A DNA stretch of 64,000 bases from Acorus gramineus (Eukaryota > Streptophyta > Magnoliopsida > Acorales > Acoraceae). The stretch lies in assembly GCA_030737835.1 (NCBI GenBank), contig CM060856.1, positions 558,001 through 622,000 on the forward strand, written 5' to 3'. Made by a program: the position numbers and the translations under genes. Positions 11,611 through 22,536 of this stretch are shown here, one piece after another. Under the pieces are notes generated by a model. The model had not been told where the DNA came from. It did no database searches and saw only the letters and a list, made by a program, of their open reading frames with translations. Position 1 is the stretch's first letter. Every line of letters begins with the position of its first letter.

Positions 11611-12315
11611 GGGTTTTTTATTTTTAAGTCCCCGTAAACTATAAGATTTAGTGATCGATCCCTTATTTCTTTATATTTTAGTTTTAGTCCCCAGATTTAA
11701 AAGATATGTTTCTTTTTAGTCCCTCCCAGGGATTAAAAAGAAAACTAAATAATTTAGGGATAGATCCCTCCAAGGTAGGGGTGGTAAACGAGCCGAATGA
11801 GCCGAGCTTTAACATGTTCAAACTCGGTTCATTTATAAACAAATTGAGTCGAGCCAAGCTCATGAGCCTCAACAAGCCTAGTGTTCTTCTTTATTTTATG
11901 GTTTTTAGGGGTTGAAAAAAAAATTTAGCCTAAATGAGGGAAGTTTATGAGCCTAAACAAACATAACTTTGTATTGATTTAATGTTTTGATTTTACAAAA
12001 GAGTTGAGCTAAGCTTCAACTAAGTTTTTTATAACACAAACGAGCCAAGTTTGAACACAAAATGAAGCTCGATCCAGGTCCCGAGCCTAATCGAGCTTTA
12101 AAAATTATTCAAGCTTTCTCATTTATCTAATTGAACGAGCCTGAACGAGCTCAAACCGAGCTGAGCCAGAGCGGTTTGATTCGTTTACCAGCCCTACTCC
12201 CAGGGACTAAAAAGGAACATGTCATTTGAATCTGGGGACTAAAACCAAAATATAAAGAAGTGAGTGATCGATCATTGAATCCTATAGTTTATGGGGACTT
12301 AAAAATAAAAATCCC
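11611..12315. mobile_element. Mutator-type MITE split by a nested hAT MITE
   Basis: Left arm (from 11611: GGGTTTTTTATTTTTAAGTC...) and right arm (to 12315: ...GGACTTAAAAATAAAAATCCC) are inverted copies over about 130 bp. They share AAACTATA, GATCGATC, CTTTATATTTT and TTTTAGTCCC blocks. TTGAATTTT flanks both ends exactly (11602-11610 and 12316-12324), a 9-bp duplication as for MULEs. Without the insert at 11776-12196 the element is about 280 bp, so it is almost entirely inverted repeat. Confidence 0.92.
11776..12196. mobile_element. hAT-type MITE, copy 2, nested in a Mutator MITE
   Basis: Ends are TAGGGGTGGTAAACGAGCCG and CGTTTACCAGCCCTA, the same family as the copies at 8931 and 12421. Flanks CTCCAAGG (11768-11775) and CTCCCAGG (12197-12204) match at 7 of 8 positions, an 8-bp hAT duplication. 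It lies between the two arms of the Mutator MITE at 11611-12315 and is therefore the younger insertion. Confidence 0.9.
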
Positions 12316-12420
12316 TTGAATTTTTGTGTTTGGGACGTCATGTGCATCATCACGTCCACTATATTGTGTGCAAATTGTACCTCTAATGTCTATATAAGCC
12401 CTTTGTAGTCATCATCAAAC

Positions 12421-12775
12421 TAGGGAGTGGTAAATGAGCCGAGCAGCTCGGGCTTGGCTTGGTTATAACTCGTTCGGATTCATTTGATTAGATAAACGAG
12501 TCAATCTTGAACATTTTTTAAAACTCGGTTTGTAAACGAGCCGAGCTTGAGCCGAGCCAAAGCCTATACGAGCTCGTTACTTAACATAAAAGGAGGGAAC
12601 AAAAAACCCGAGCCCGAACTTATGTCATTTTCACATGTATAAGATGTTGTCAGAGCTTTTTACGAGCTAACCAAGCCGAGCTTAAACACGAAATTAAGCT
12701 CAGTCTGAACTGAGATGAGTACAAGTCGAGCGCCGAGCCTGAACAGGTCAAAGCTCGCCTCGTTTACCACCTCTA
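12421..12775. mobile_element. hAT-type MITE, copy 3, exact 8-bp target duplication
   Basis: Ends are TAGGGAGTGGTAAATGAGCC and CTCGTTTACCACCTCTA. CATCAAAC flanks both sides exactly (12413-12420 and 12776-12783), which fixes the boundaries and supports hAT. The intact duplication suggests this is the youngest of the three copies. It is non-coding. Confidence 0.94.
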
Positions 12776-12836
12776 CATCAAACCTTAAATTTGGATCTCT
12801 CTCTCTCATATCTCTCTCTCTCTCATGTTATGAAGT

Positions 12837-12951
12837 CTTTTTAGTGGTATTTGAATGAAAAATCAATGGGATCATGGTTTCTCTCTCACATCAATTTAAA
12901 TTTTTTCGTGGAATTCATTGGTCTTTTTAGTGGTATTTGAATGAAAAATCA
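12837..12951. repeat. 29-bp direct repeat, 86 bp apart
   Basis: An identical 29-base sequence starting CTTTTTAGTGGTATTTGAAT occurs at 12837-12865 and 12923-12951. The sequence between the copies is unrelated. This could be a local duplication; it is longer than any ordinary target duplication. Confidence 0.85.
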
Positions 12952-13020
12952 GCTGGGACGTTGTTATCTACCTTGATTGAACAGACCAATGAACTCCACA
13001 TATACCAGTAATCATGGCTG

Positions 13021-13466
13021 AGCATTATCAAAGGTACAGTTGAAAGGCTAAAAGCAGGCGGAACAAAAGCTGACATGAGAGAGAAAGGAACAGTTTGTTT
13101 CACCCATACCTAATAAACACATAATTAGCAACTGTCGAACCACATCGATTCAAAATCCATACGTCCCATTCATTTGCCTGAGCTCCAGGATAGCATTAAT
13201 ACGCTATCGCAATGTTCCTGTCATGTCCCAAATGGCCTGGACCACCCTATCAGCATCTAATGATTCCAGGTGAGCCGCCTGTTCCATCTTAGATCCCTGA
13301 TCCATCGTAGCCTACAAAACACATCACATAAATTAAGACAATTTCTCCTATCCCAAAGTGTTCTGTATATGATTCTAGACATCTAACACTATGCTATTGC
13401 TCTGTTGAACTTCCGCTTAAATCCTCAATCAAGTCAATGAGGTTTCACCTAGGCTCTGATACCAAC
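13021..13466 (-). mobile_element. Internal start of a Ty3/gypsy element: leader and gag N-terminus (element G)
   Basis: On the - strand this follows directly from the LTR at 13467. It carries the PBS, then about 150 bases of leader, then an ATG at about 13305 opening MDQGSKMEQAAHLESLDADR and ending at a TAG about 34 codons in. Position and composition fit the beginning of a gypsy gag. The rest of the internal region is missing to the left, where unrelated MITE-bearing sequence begins, so the element is truncated. Confidence 0.6.
13453..13464 (-). other. Primer-binding site complementary to initiator tRNA-Met
   Basis: On the - strand this reads TGGTATCAGAGC, the standard plant iMet PBS. It lies two bases from the LTR end at 13467 and marks the 5' side of element G. 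Confidence 0.88.
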
Positions 13467-13772
13467 TGTGACAGCTCGTGCCCAAAACACCGGCACGAGT
13501 ACGTCACGTGCTTCAAAACTCACCATTTTTTTTAACATCGAAATATCCCCCTTATATAATTTCATATGATAACAACCCTGGGATAACATATAATCAACAA
13601 GATATACAATCACCTATATCACAACATGCCCAGGAAAGTTTAAGCAGCCAACAGAGCATCTAAAACACCTCATATATAGTGATCCATATATATACAGAGC
13701 ATTTTAACATAGGCATGGTTCGCTAGACCGGCCTCTACCAAAATAATCATATACAGATCCAAATCATCAAAA

Positions 13773-13813
<41 letters not shown>

Positions 13814-14390
13814 CCCCTAGCACCAACTCGACGTGACACCAAAAGAAGACAAAGTCAACGCCCAAAAACTCCCACCTCTACTCTGCAAAAACAATAGGAA
13901 AAAAATCGAATGGAATGAGCGAAAGATGCTCAATAAGTAACCCAAACATTCTACGCATAAGGAATACAAGGATGACATCAAAGTCAAGCTTATTCAACAC
14001 CAGGTCAAAGCATAATAACAAATAAAAGCACTGTATGATCATCAGTGAAGAACAGTAACAACACTGATATATAAAAATAGGAATGAATAGCTCAAACTAA
14101 CACATCACAATTGATAGGACCAATAAATATCATCAAGAAACAGTACAACTAGACTGAAGGTACATACTCTGAAATCACCCATCCATCAAAGAATTATAAG
14201 GGAATCAAGACCAAAGCACTGGATAAGAGAATCATGACCAATAAATGTCACAATGCTACAAGAATGATAAGGGAATCATGACCAAAGCGCTGGATAGACC
14301 ATCTACATGACCCCATCTCGGCCCCTATGTCCGAGATGTCCACAACATCTATACCTCTCACGTGTTGCCCTTGGAATGTCCACCGCGGAA
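13467..14390 (-). repeat. LTR of Ty3/gypsy element G (5' LTR, - strand)
   Basis: The LTR border at 13467 starts TGTGACAGCTCGTGCCC beside the PBS. The far border is not certain; it must end before the PIF/Harbinger coding block that begins near 14415. It contains a (CA)n tract and a partial internal duplication: an AAGGGAATCA-GACCAAAGC-CTGGATA block appears at about 14200 and again at about 14268. It is unrelated in sequence to the TGTCACGCCCC LTR family to the right. Confidence 0.55.
13774..13809. repeat. (CA)n microsatellite
   Basis: About 18 AC units, inside the LTR of element G. Confidence 0.95.
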
Positions 14391-14414
14391 TTGCTACCTG
14401 GCCCTCGGAACGTC

Positions 14415-14560
14415 CAGGCACGTACGGCACCTTGCATTTGCATGTTGCATACTCCATAACTTCATCTTTAGGGAGGAAGGGTCATATATTTTATTCAATA
14501 TGAGTGAATATAAAGTAGAAGGAGTTGGGGATGTTATAGATGATGGAAATACCAATGTTT
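14415..14560 (+). pseudogene. PIF/Harbinger transposase C-terminal remnant
   Basis: The frame contains HLAFACCILHNFIFRE, matching the conserved (I/L)ACC-x-LHNFIR block at the end of the DDE_Tnp_4 nuclease domain of Harbinger transposases. The upstream catalytic domain is absent, because the LTR of element G abuts or has replaced it. The frame runs on for about 70 residues without further recognisable sequence. The host sequence resumes after solo LTR F at 18192. Confidence rests on one short but characteristic motif. Confidence 0.5.
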
Positions 14561-14738
14561 TTGTGTTTGTTATGCCACCGTTTTTGTGTCTGTTTGTAGA
14601 ACTTGTGGTGCTTGTTGAACTTATTTTTGTTCTTCTATTAGTCTTGTATCTGCATTATTGATCTTATGTAGGGGTTGGAATAGTCTTCGAAACTGATAAC
14701 GTTTATTTTGTGATGTCTACTAGTTTATGGGCCAATTT

Positions 14739-17700
14739 TGTCACGCCCCAGGGCGGCCGTCCCCGAAACGCGGCAAGTGTATATATAATATCAGAATCCA
14801 CACAGGAGGTCAATAATATATCATACACAAATAACTAGAATGACACACATACAACAAAGGGGCTGACATGATATATACACCAAATGCGGAAGCAAAAGAC
14901 TGAATCTGTAAATAAACATTCTACAGACTCGATACTCAATCATCTGTCCTGTGAGAGCCAATATACACAAATACAACTGAACATATACAAACACGTGCCA
15001 AGCACGGAAATCAAATACATACAGTCAAGAAGGGATGCTGATAACCTCTGGCACTCGCGGAACGTGGCGCTGCTCCGCTACTGAAGGAATCCCTCGGAAA
15101 GCTCCAACTGCTGCTCCGGCTCTAGCTCAGGCTCAGTGACCACTGGGGAAAAACATATGCGAGGGGTGAGCCACACGCTCAGTGAACAGCACAACCCATG
15201 CATCACAGACAATATTTACCACAATTCCATTATTTATCCAGCCTCTAAGACATAACAACATAATCCAGTGGTTCGTACTCCGCCGAACCACCACCCCCTC
15301 ACCCTCACCCATCACTGGGTGACATAGGCTATTGGGACTGATAATCATCCATTCACATATCCAGTAGGTCGCTCATCGCCAACCCACTACACCCTCACCC
15401 TCACCCTACCACGGGTGACATAGGATTTTGGGACTGACTAGGCTGTTGGTCACCCTTGGTCCACCGATAGTCTCTCCTCCACTCCGTAGGCCGCTTGGTT
15501 TTCACCCACAACTTCAGCCCAGTCCGAAACCAAATCAGGAGGCGCCTACTGATGGGAACCCTTGGAAGGGATGACCTTTTTAACGCTGGGGCAGCCTCTA
15601 CCGGATCCAACGAGGGGGACAGAACAGCCCATCCATACGCATATGATCCACTCGGATCCGCCGACAACACATCTCTACAACTCAAATGTCATGAACTCTT
15701 CAGAGTTCCTCCAGGGCGCATAACTACGATGCGGGGAACATGTACAATAAAAGCAAGGTTGGAATATCATTGGGGGAAAGAAGCTCGGGAGGGCAGCGTG
15801 AGTTCCCGATATAGGACACCCCGACAACCAAACAAGGAACACGGAGTACCCTAACCCGGGTCTCACCGCTGTCCTCGCAAGGCCCCTCCCCTATAATATT
15901 CACTAATATGCTAATAATCATACCAATCATACAACATTACATATAATATTATTGGGACTAGAAACCTTGGGAGGGCAGCATGAGGTCCCGATACAGGACA
16001 TCCCGACAACCAAACAAGGAACACGGAGTACCCTAACCCGGGTCTCACCGCTGTCCTCGCAAGGCCCCTCCCTATAATATTATCTAAAGCATGCGATTTA
16101 ACATACACTAGCATTTAATTTAATAAATAAACTAGTAGGACGCATGCATAGGCCGAGGTTTCCTAGCATGAAAACAGGAGGCATGGTGCATGGCTCTTAC
16201 ACCTATCCTATGGGTGCAAGTCCCTAACATAAAAGCCTAGGGTAGCATGCATTCTGTATTTAAAATCATGCTCACATGCAATACATATTACTACAGGTTA
16301 ATATAATCCACGGTGCCCCAGGAGAGGTCGGTATACGCCCAAGTGCGTATAACGCCTCTCTACTGGGTTGGATTGTCCCACTCACCGGTATCTGGGTCGT
16401 CGCGCGACCGTCTGTCCAGATCTGCAAGACAGACATTCAATATGGTGAGAACAATACATAAATACTCTAAAAATACCCAAACATACAAAACCCACAACTA
16501 AACACCTAACACTCGGGCAAACGTGCATACGACCCGCACGCACGCTAGCCCGAGCACCCCCGGCAACCACCCGCACGGCCGGCAACCACCCGCACGGCCG
16601 CCCGACCGCCCGGGTGCACCGCCGCGCCTCAGCCAACGCACCCCGCGCACCGCCGGACCTCCCGGGTGCACCGCGCGCCCCCTGCGCCCCAGCGCAGCCG
16701 CCCGTGCACACCCCGCACGCCTCGCGCTGGCCCGCGAGCATCCCGCACGCCTTGCGCGCAGCGCCTCGCCCCTCGCACACCCCGCGCGCACCACCTCGCC
16801 CCGCGCGCACCCCGCGCGCACCACCTCGCTCCGCGCGCACCACCTGCCTCTACCCGCGCGCACCACCCGCGCCTCAGCCTAGCGCCCGGTATCCGCGGCC
16901 CAGCACCCGACGCCCAGCGCCCAGCACCCGGAACCCTCACCCAGCGCCCACGCGCACGCACGCGCAACACGCGCCCAGCGCGCCTGGCAGCACGCGCCCA
17001 GCGCGCCTGCCAGGATGCCCACGCTGCTGCCCGCGTTGCCTGCCTGCACGCGTCGCCGAGTGGCCCGAGCACCGTTCGCCTGCACGCCCGGCACTGCTCG
17101 CCTGATGCCCGAGCACCTCCTGCCCTGCTCGCCTGCGCGCCCAGCCTGCCAGCCCGGCCTGCCCGCGCGCACAGCCCACAGCCTGCCTACCCGCATGCCT
17201 CTCCCTGCACCCCCCCCGAGCGCACGCCCGCGCGCGCACCCGCGCGCACCCGGCACCCCGGTGCACTTGCTCCCAGCCTACCCGAGCTAGCCCTGCCAGC
17301 CTGCCCAGCGCGCACGCCCAGCCCTGCTGGCCCCCAGCACCGCCCGCGCGCACGCGCGCCCGCGCCAACCACTGCGCCTGCACCACCCTGCGCTGCTGCC
17401 CTGCCCGAGACAGCAGCCCGCCAGCCCGAGCTGCACGCCTGCCAGCCCGAGCTCCTCTACCACCCACCTCCGACCACCACCACAGCCTCCGACCGCCTCC
17501 CACAGCCCTCCGGCGGCCACCCACCGCCGCCAACCTCCTCCCAACCCCATTTCCACCCTCCTAGCATACATCTAAGCAAGAAAGAGAGGGAAAAGAGGCT
17601 TACCAAGGGGAGGAAAGGAAATCCGGTTGCTCCCCGCGCACCGAAACCTCTCCCAAAAGGTTTCCAACGCCCGGATCTACCTCCACCACCGAGATGGCTC

Positions 17701-18191
17701 AAATCAGGGACGAAGAGAGGGCGGACGGAGGGGCAAATCTCGCCGGAAATGGGATTTGAAACCACCGGGGTGTAGATCGGGACCCGATCTACACTTCCTA
17801 GGTTTTGGGTTTTAAGGTTTGAGGGGTCTAGGGGGCTCAAAAGTGAGAAAAGGAGAGAGGGGAGAGAGAAAATCAAGTTGGTAGGGATGATGAATAGTAA
17901 TCCGAAAATTAGATCCCACCTTTATATAGCGAGCGACTTAAAAACCCAGATACGCCCCGGAACTGTGAAATTTCGGGAACGTTACCGGAATTCGATGAAA
18001 TTTTTGTGAGAGGCCTAAAATGGCACCAGGACACCAAATATGCAGTTAGATTTCCAATCGGAGTCCTCTAACTCAGGACGATAGCTAACAGTTCAAAAAT
18101 TAGCGGTACCGATCGAAAACTGAAAAAAAATAAAAAACTGCCAGAATGCTCCAACGGTTACCAGCAGGTTAAAAGTGACACAAATATAACA
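14739..18191 (-). mobile_element. Solo LTR F of the TGTCACGCCCC gypsy family (3453 bp)
   Basis: The - strand LTR runs from TGTTATATTTGTGTCAC (ending 18191) to GGGGCGTGACA (at 14739). AATTT flanks both sides exactly (14734-14738 and 18192-18196), the 5-bp duplication of gypsy integration, with no internal region. It is therefore a solo LTR left by LTR-LTR recombination. It carries the full family plan: TATA-like box near 17919-17930, donor-like site near 17610, hyper-CpG core about 16500-17560, acceptor-like site and 36-nt candidate microexon at 16386-16421, and CCCTCACCCTCACCC repeats near 15290-15415. The long frames across the core are composition artefacts. Confidence 0.92.
17919..17930 (-). 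promoter_or_regulatory. TATA-like box of LTR F
   Basis: On the - strand this reads GCTATATAAAGG, about 260 bases into the LTR. The same place in LTR C carries CTATATAAAAGG (29679-29690) and in LTR B CTACTTAAAAG. It is the likely Pol II core promoter; initiation would fall about 25-35 bases downstream. Confidence 0.6.
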
Positions 18192-18555
18192 AATTTTGTG
18201 GATTGTTCAGTTTGTATGGATGTTTAATCACCACTTTTTGTTCATCCAATATTCTAATTTTGTAATAACCTCAACTATAGAGGTTGTGAATGTTAATATG
18301 AACCTATGCATGTATGTTTGTTATGTTGTCTTTGTTGTCTAGTAGTCTATATTTGAGCCTTCTTAACTAGTGATATATATGTGATCATGAAACTTATATA
18401 TATATATATATATAGACTTCCGATTAGATGTGGTCATGCAGATTTTTTGGTTACATGTGGTTAGCGATCAGGGCCGTCCGATCGAGGGTCCAACGATCGG
18501 ACGGCTATTGAAAAAAAAAAACTTACCCAACTTGTGCAATCGGTTGAAGGGGTTC
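18192..18555. other. AT-rich spacer between LTRs F and E, with a perfect hairpin
   Basis: The first part continues the host or Harbinger-derived sequence split by LTR F. There is a (TA)n stretch at about 18392-18412. GCCGTCCGATCG at 18473-18484 and CGATCGGACGGC at 18494-18505 form a perfect 12-bp inverted repeat with a 9-base loop. Such hairpins are common in plant DNA transposons, but no element boundary is visible. Confidence 0.6.
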
Positions 18556-19435
18556 TGTTATATATGTGGCACTTTTAGCCTTCTGCTAACCATTGGGACA
18601 TTTTGGCAGTTTTTCAGTTTTTTTCGTTTTTCGATCGGAACCGCTAAAATTTTGGGCTTTAGCTATCACCCTGAGTTTGAGGGCTCCGATTGAAAATCTA
18701 ACTGCATATTATGTGTCCTGGTGCCATTCCAAGCCACCCACAAAAATTTCATCGAATTCCGGTAACGTTTCAGAATTTCACAGTTCCGAAGCGTATACGG
18801 GTTTTGACCGAGCGAAAAGTCATTTGGAGACTTGACTTGGTCAAAGTTGACCGTTGACTTAGTCAAATGGTTTTGGCTTTTTGTGTGGTTGGGTTGACTT
18901 GGGTCAAACCACACTTAAACCTAATCTAATCAAGCCTAAACCTAATTAGGGCTAATCTAAGTGAGGGTGTGAGTGTGTGTGGGGTGGGTGTGAGTATAAA
19001 GAAATCCCACGACAACATATCCCCCACTATTCATCATCTTCTCCAAAAATTTCTCTCTCTCTCCCTCTCTTTAAACCCTCCATATGACCTAGTTCAAGGG
19101 GTCAAAACCAAAAACCCTAAGAAGAGAAAAGATAGGTGAGCTCCCGATCTACCTTCCGGTGGTCTCGGATTCGAGTTCCCACATGTGTGACCCCTTCTCA
19201 TGCCCTCTTTTCTCCTCTGATTTCAGCCACTTTGAGGGCTGAAGGAGATCTTGGTGGTGGAGGTCCTTGAGGTGGTGTTTCGGTGCACGAAGAGCACCCG
19301 TTCTTCCTCCCCTTCTCTTCCTCTCCTAGGGTAAGCTTTCTTTCCTTCCATTCTTGTTTAGATGCATGTTTAGGAGGTGTTTTTGGGTGTGCATGGCTGT
19401 TGGTGGCCACTGGTGGCCGTCGGGGAGGTGGTAGG
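18556..19435 (+). mobile_element. Truncated LTR fragment E of the same family
   Basis: It opens TGTTATATATGTGGCACTTT, the family's LTR start, on the + strand. It runs through the promoter portion and donor-like region (CTAGGGTAAGC at about 19325-19335), then stops abruptly at 19435, where element D begins. Sequence is closer to D's LTRs (shared TTGACTTGGTCAAAG/TTGACC block) than to B. The rest of this LTR is not found on the far side of D, so a deletion or rearrangement removed it. Confidence 0.85.
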
Positions 19436-22400
19436 TGTCACGCCCCAGGGCGGCCGTCCCCAGGACGCGGCAAGTGTATACATGATATCAGCAGTCAATA
19501 CAGGAGATCAATAGCATACCATAAACAACAGCTAAAAAGACAACACAGACAACAAAGAGGCTGACATGATGTATACACAGATAGCGGAAGCTAAAAAGAC
19601 TGAATCTGTAAATCAACAACACATTACAGACTCGATACATAATCAACTGTCCTGTGAGAGCCAATATACACACAAACATCCAAATACAATCCAAACCGGT
19701 GCCCAAGCACGGAAATATATACATACAATCAAAAGGATGATGATGGCCTCTAAAACTCGGGGGACGTGGCGCTACTCCGCTACTGGTGCAGTCTCTCGGG
19801 GAGCTCCTCCTTCAAGTCCGCCTCGGTAATCACTGGAGAAAAATATTATGCGAGAGGGTGAGCCACACGCTCAGTGAACAGTACAACCCATGCATCACAA
19901 TTTATATCAACCACAAATAATCATTAAAAGCCTCAAAGTGGCATAAACAACACAAATCCAGTGGGTCGCTACATCGCCGAACCACCACACCCTCACCCTC
20001 ACCCTCACCCCTCAATAGGTGACAAAGGATATTGGGACTTAATAGGCTGATAATCATCCTTACACAATCCAGTGGGTCGCTACATCGCCGGCCCACCACA
20101 CCCTCACCCTCACCCCTCAACAGGTGACATAGTATGTTGGGACTGACTAGGCTGTTGATCACCCTTGGTCCACCAATAGTCTCTCCCCACTCCGTAGGCC
20201 GCTTGGCCACTCCCACATTCAGCACAGTCCTTCCCAAATCAGGAGGTGCCTACTGATGGGAACCCTCCACGGGATAGCCTTTCTAATGCCGCGGCAGTCT
20301 CTACACGGATCCAACGAAAGGAACAGAACAGCCTATCCATACGCATATGATCCACTCGGATCCGTCGACAACACATCTCAACAACTCTAATGTCTTGAAT
20401 TCTTCAGAATTCCTCTAGCGCGCATAACCAAGATGCGGGGAACATATAAGATAATAATGGGGAAAAGAAACCTTGGGAGGGCAACCTGAGGTCCCGATAT
20501 AGGACATCCCGCCAACCAAACAAGGAACACGGAGTACCCTAGCCCGGGTCTCAATGTTGACCTCGCAAGGCCCCCTTAATATTCCCTAAGGAATTCTAAA
20601 GATATCATATGCTTGCATTTAATTTAATAAATCAAACTACTAGGACGCATGCATAGGTCGAGGCTTTCCTAGCATGATAACAAGGTGACAGGATGCACGG
20701 CTCTTACACATATCCTAAGGGTGCAAGTCCCTAACATACAAGTCTAGGGTGGCATGCATTCTACACACTAATCATGCTTGCATGGATTACATATAACAAG
20801 TTAATATCAACTGCGGTGCCCCAGGGGAGGACGGTATACGCCCAAGTGCATATAGCGCCTCCCAACTGGGTTGGGTTGTCCCACTCACCGATAACCGGGT
20901 CGTCGCGCGACCGTCCGTCAAGATCTGCAAGACAGGGTATCAACTTGGTGAGTTAAAATCCACAAATACCACAAAATACACAAAATACTCTAAAAATACC
21001 CAACACTCGGACAAGCGTACATACGGCCTGTACGCACGCGAGTCCGAGCACCCCGACTCACTCCCGAACCCCCGGGCAACCGCCCGCACGGCCACTCGCC
21101 CCAGGCGCACAGCCGAGCCCCGGCCCGCGCGCCCAGCACACTGCCGAGCCCAGCCCGCACGCCTGGACACTCAGCCAAGTCCCCCCAAGTGCACCGCGCG
21201 CCCACTGCGCCCCAGCACTGCGACTCGCGCGCACACCTGCACGCCTAGCGCCCCAGCACCTCGCCCCGCGCGCACCCCGCGCGCACCACCGCTCGCCTCA
21301 CCGCGCACATCCGCACGCCCTGCACCCATCGCCTCGCCCCGCGCACACCCCGCGCGCACCACCGCTCGCCCCAGCACGGCGCCCTGTGCGCAGCACCTGT
21401 ACGCGGCCCCCTTCGAGCGGCACGCACCGCGCCTCTGCGCAGCGCCCCACGCGCACACCCGTGCACGGCGCCCAGCGCCCAGCGCCCGAACGCTCCTGCT
21501 CCACCCGCGCGCACGCCCGCGCGCGCCCTGCCTCCTGCTCTGCCAGCTGCGCTGCCTGCTGCCTGTGCTGCCATCCTGCCCGAGACAGCCAACCACCCTC
21601 CCGACGGCCACCCATGGCCTCCAACCGCCCCCAACCGCCGCCAACAGCCACCAACAGCCACCGACCACCATCCACACTCAAAACCACCCTCCTAACATTC
21701 ATCTAAGCAAGAAAAGGAAGGAAAGAGAGCTTACCCAAGGAAGGAAGGGAAGGAAGGGAAGTTCGGTTGCTCTCCGTGCACCGAAACACCTCCTCCAAGG
21801 CCACCACCACCGAGCTCTTCCTCAGCCCTCAAAATGGCTGAAATCAGAGGAGAAAAGAGGGCGTGAAAAGGGGCTAAACACATCAGAACTCAAATCCGAG
21901 ACCACCGGTGGATAGATCGGGAGCTCCCCTTACCTTTCTCTTCTTTGGGTTTTGAGATCCAAGCTCTCTAACTAGGGTAAAAGGTGGAAAAAGAGAGAGG
22001 GGGAGAGAGAAATCTAATTGGGGAAGATGATGAATAGTGGGGGAGATATTTTAGCTCACTTAAATATAACCCCACACTTAGATTAGGGTTAACTAGGTTT
22101 AATTAGGGTTAAGAGAGGATTATTTAACTGAGCTTTGACTTGGGTCAACCTAACCACACAAAAAAACAAAATGGGTTGACCAAGTCATGGGCCCACTTTG
22201 ACCAAGTCAAGTCTCCAATGACTTTTCGCTCGTTCAAAACCCGGATACACCCCGGAACTGTGAAATTCTGAAACGTTATCGGAATTCGATGAAATTTTCG
22301 TGAGTGGCTTGGAATGGCACCAGGACACATAATATGCAGTTAGATTTTCAATCAGAGTCCTCAAACTCAGGATGATAGCTAACAGTCCAAAATTTTAGCG

Positions 22401-22488
22401 GTTCCGATCGAAAAACGAAAAAAACTCAAAAACTGCCAGAATGCTACAATGGTTACCAGAAGGCTAAAAGTGACACACATATATAACA
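19436..22488 (-). repeat. 3' LTR of element D (3053 bp)
   Basis: On the - strand it runs from TGTTATATATGTGTGTCAC to GGGGCGTGACA. It contains the hyper-CpG core (about 21010-21640), acceptor-like CTTGCAG and a 36-nt candidate microexon (20889-20924), and two copies of the CCCTCACCC array. It is about 417 bp shorter than D's 5' LTR, mostly because the 5' LTR has a partial tandem duplication. It also shows several short length differences. Confidence 0.88.
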
Positions 22489-22501
22489 TTCTCCCCTCCT
22501 T
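22489..22501 (-). other. Polypurine tract of element D
   Basis: On the - strand this is AAGGAGGGGAGAA immediately before the 3' LTR start. It would prime plus-strand DNA synthesis. The matching tract in element B is AAGGGGGGAATAA. Confidence 0.82.
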
Positions 22502-22536
22502 AGGAAATTTTGTCCTCAAAATAAATACAAGAACAT

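Noticed and set aside
16382-17876. Several 90-370-residue frames rich in Arg, Ala, Pro and Gly on both strands of the CpG-rich LTR core (also 21171-21706, 29022-29507, 30037-30889, 31288-32480, 37834-39054, 40659-41077, 42686-43376)
   Set aside because: Stop codons are rare by chance in DNA this GC-rich, the frames overlap in all six readings, the proteins are low complexity, and the segments are repeated LTR sequence.
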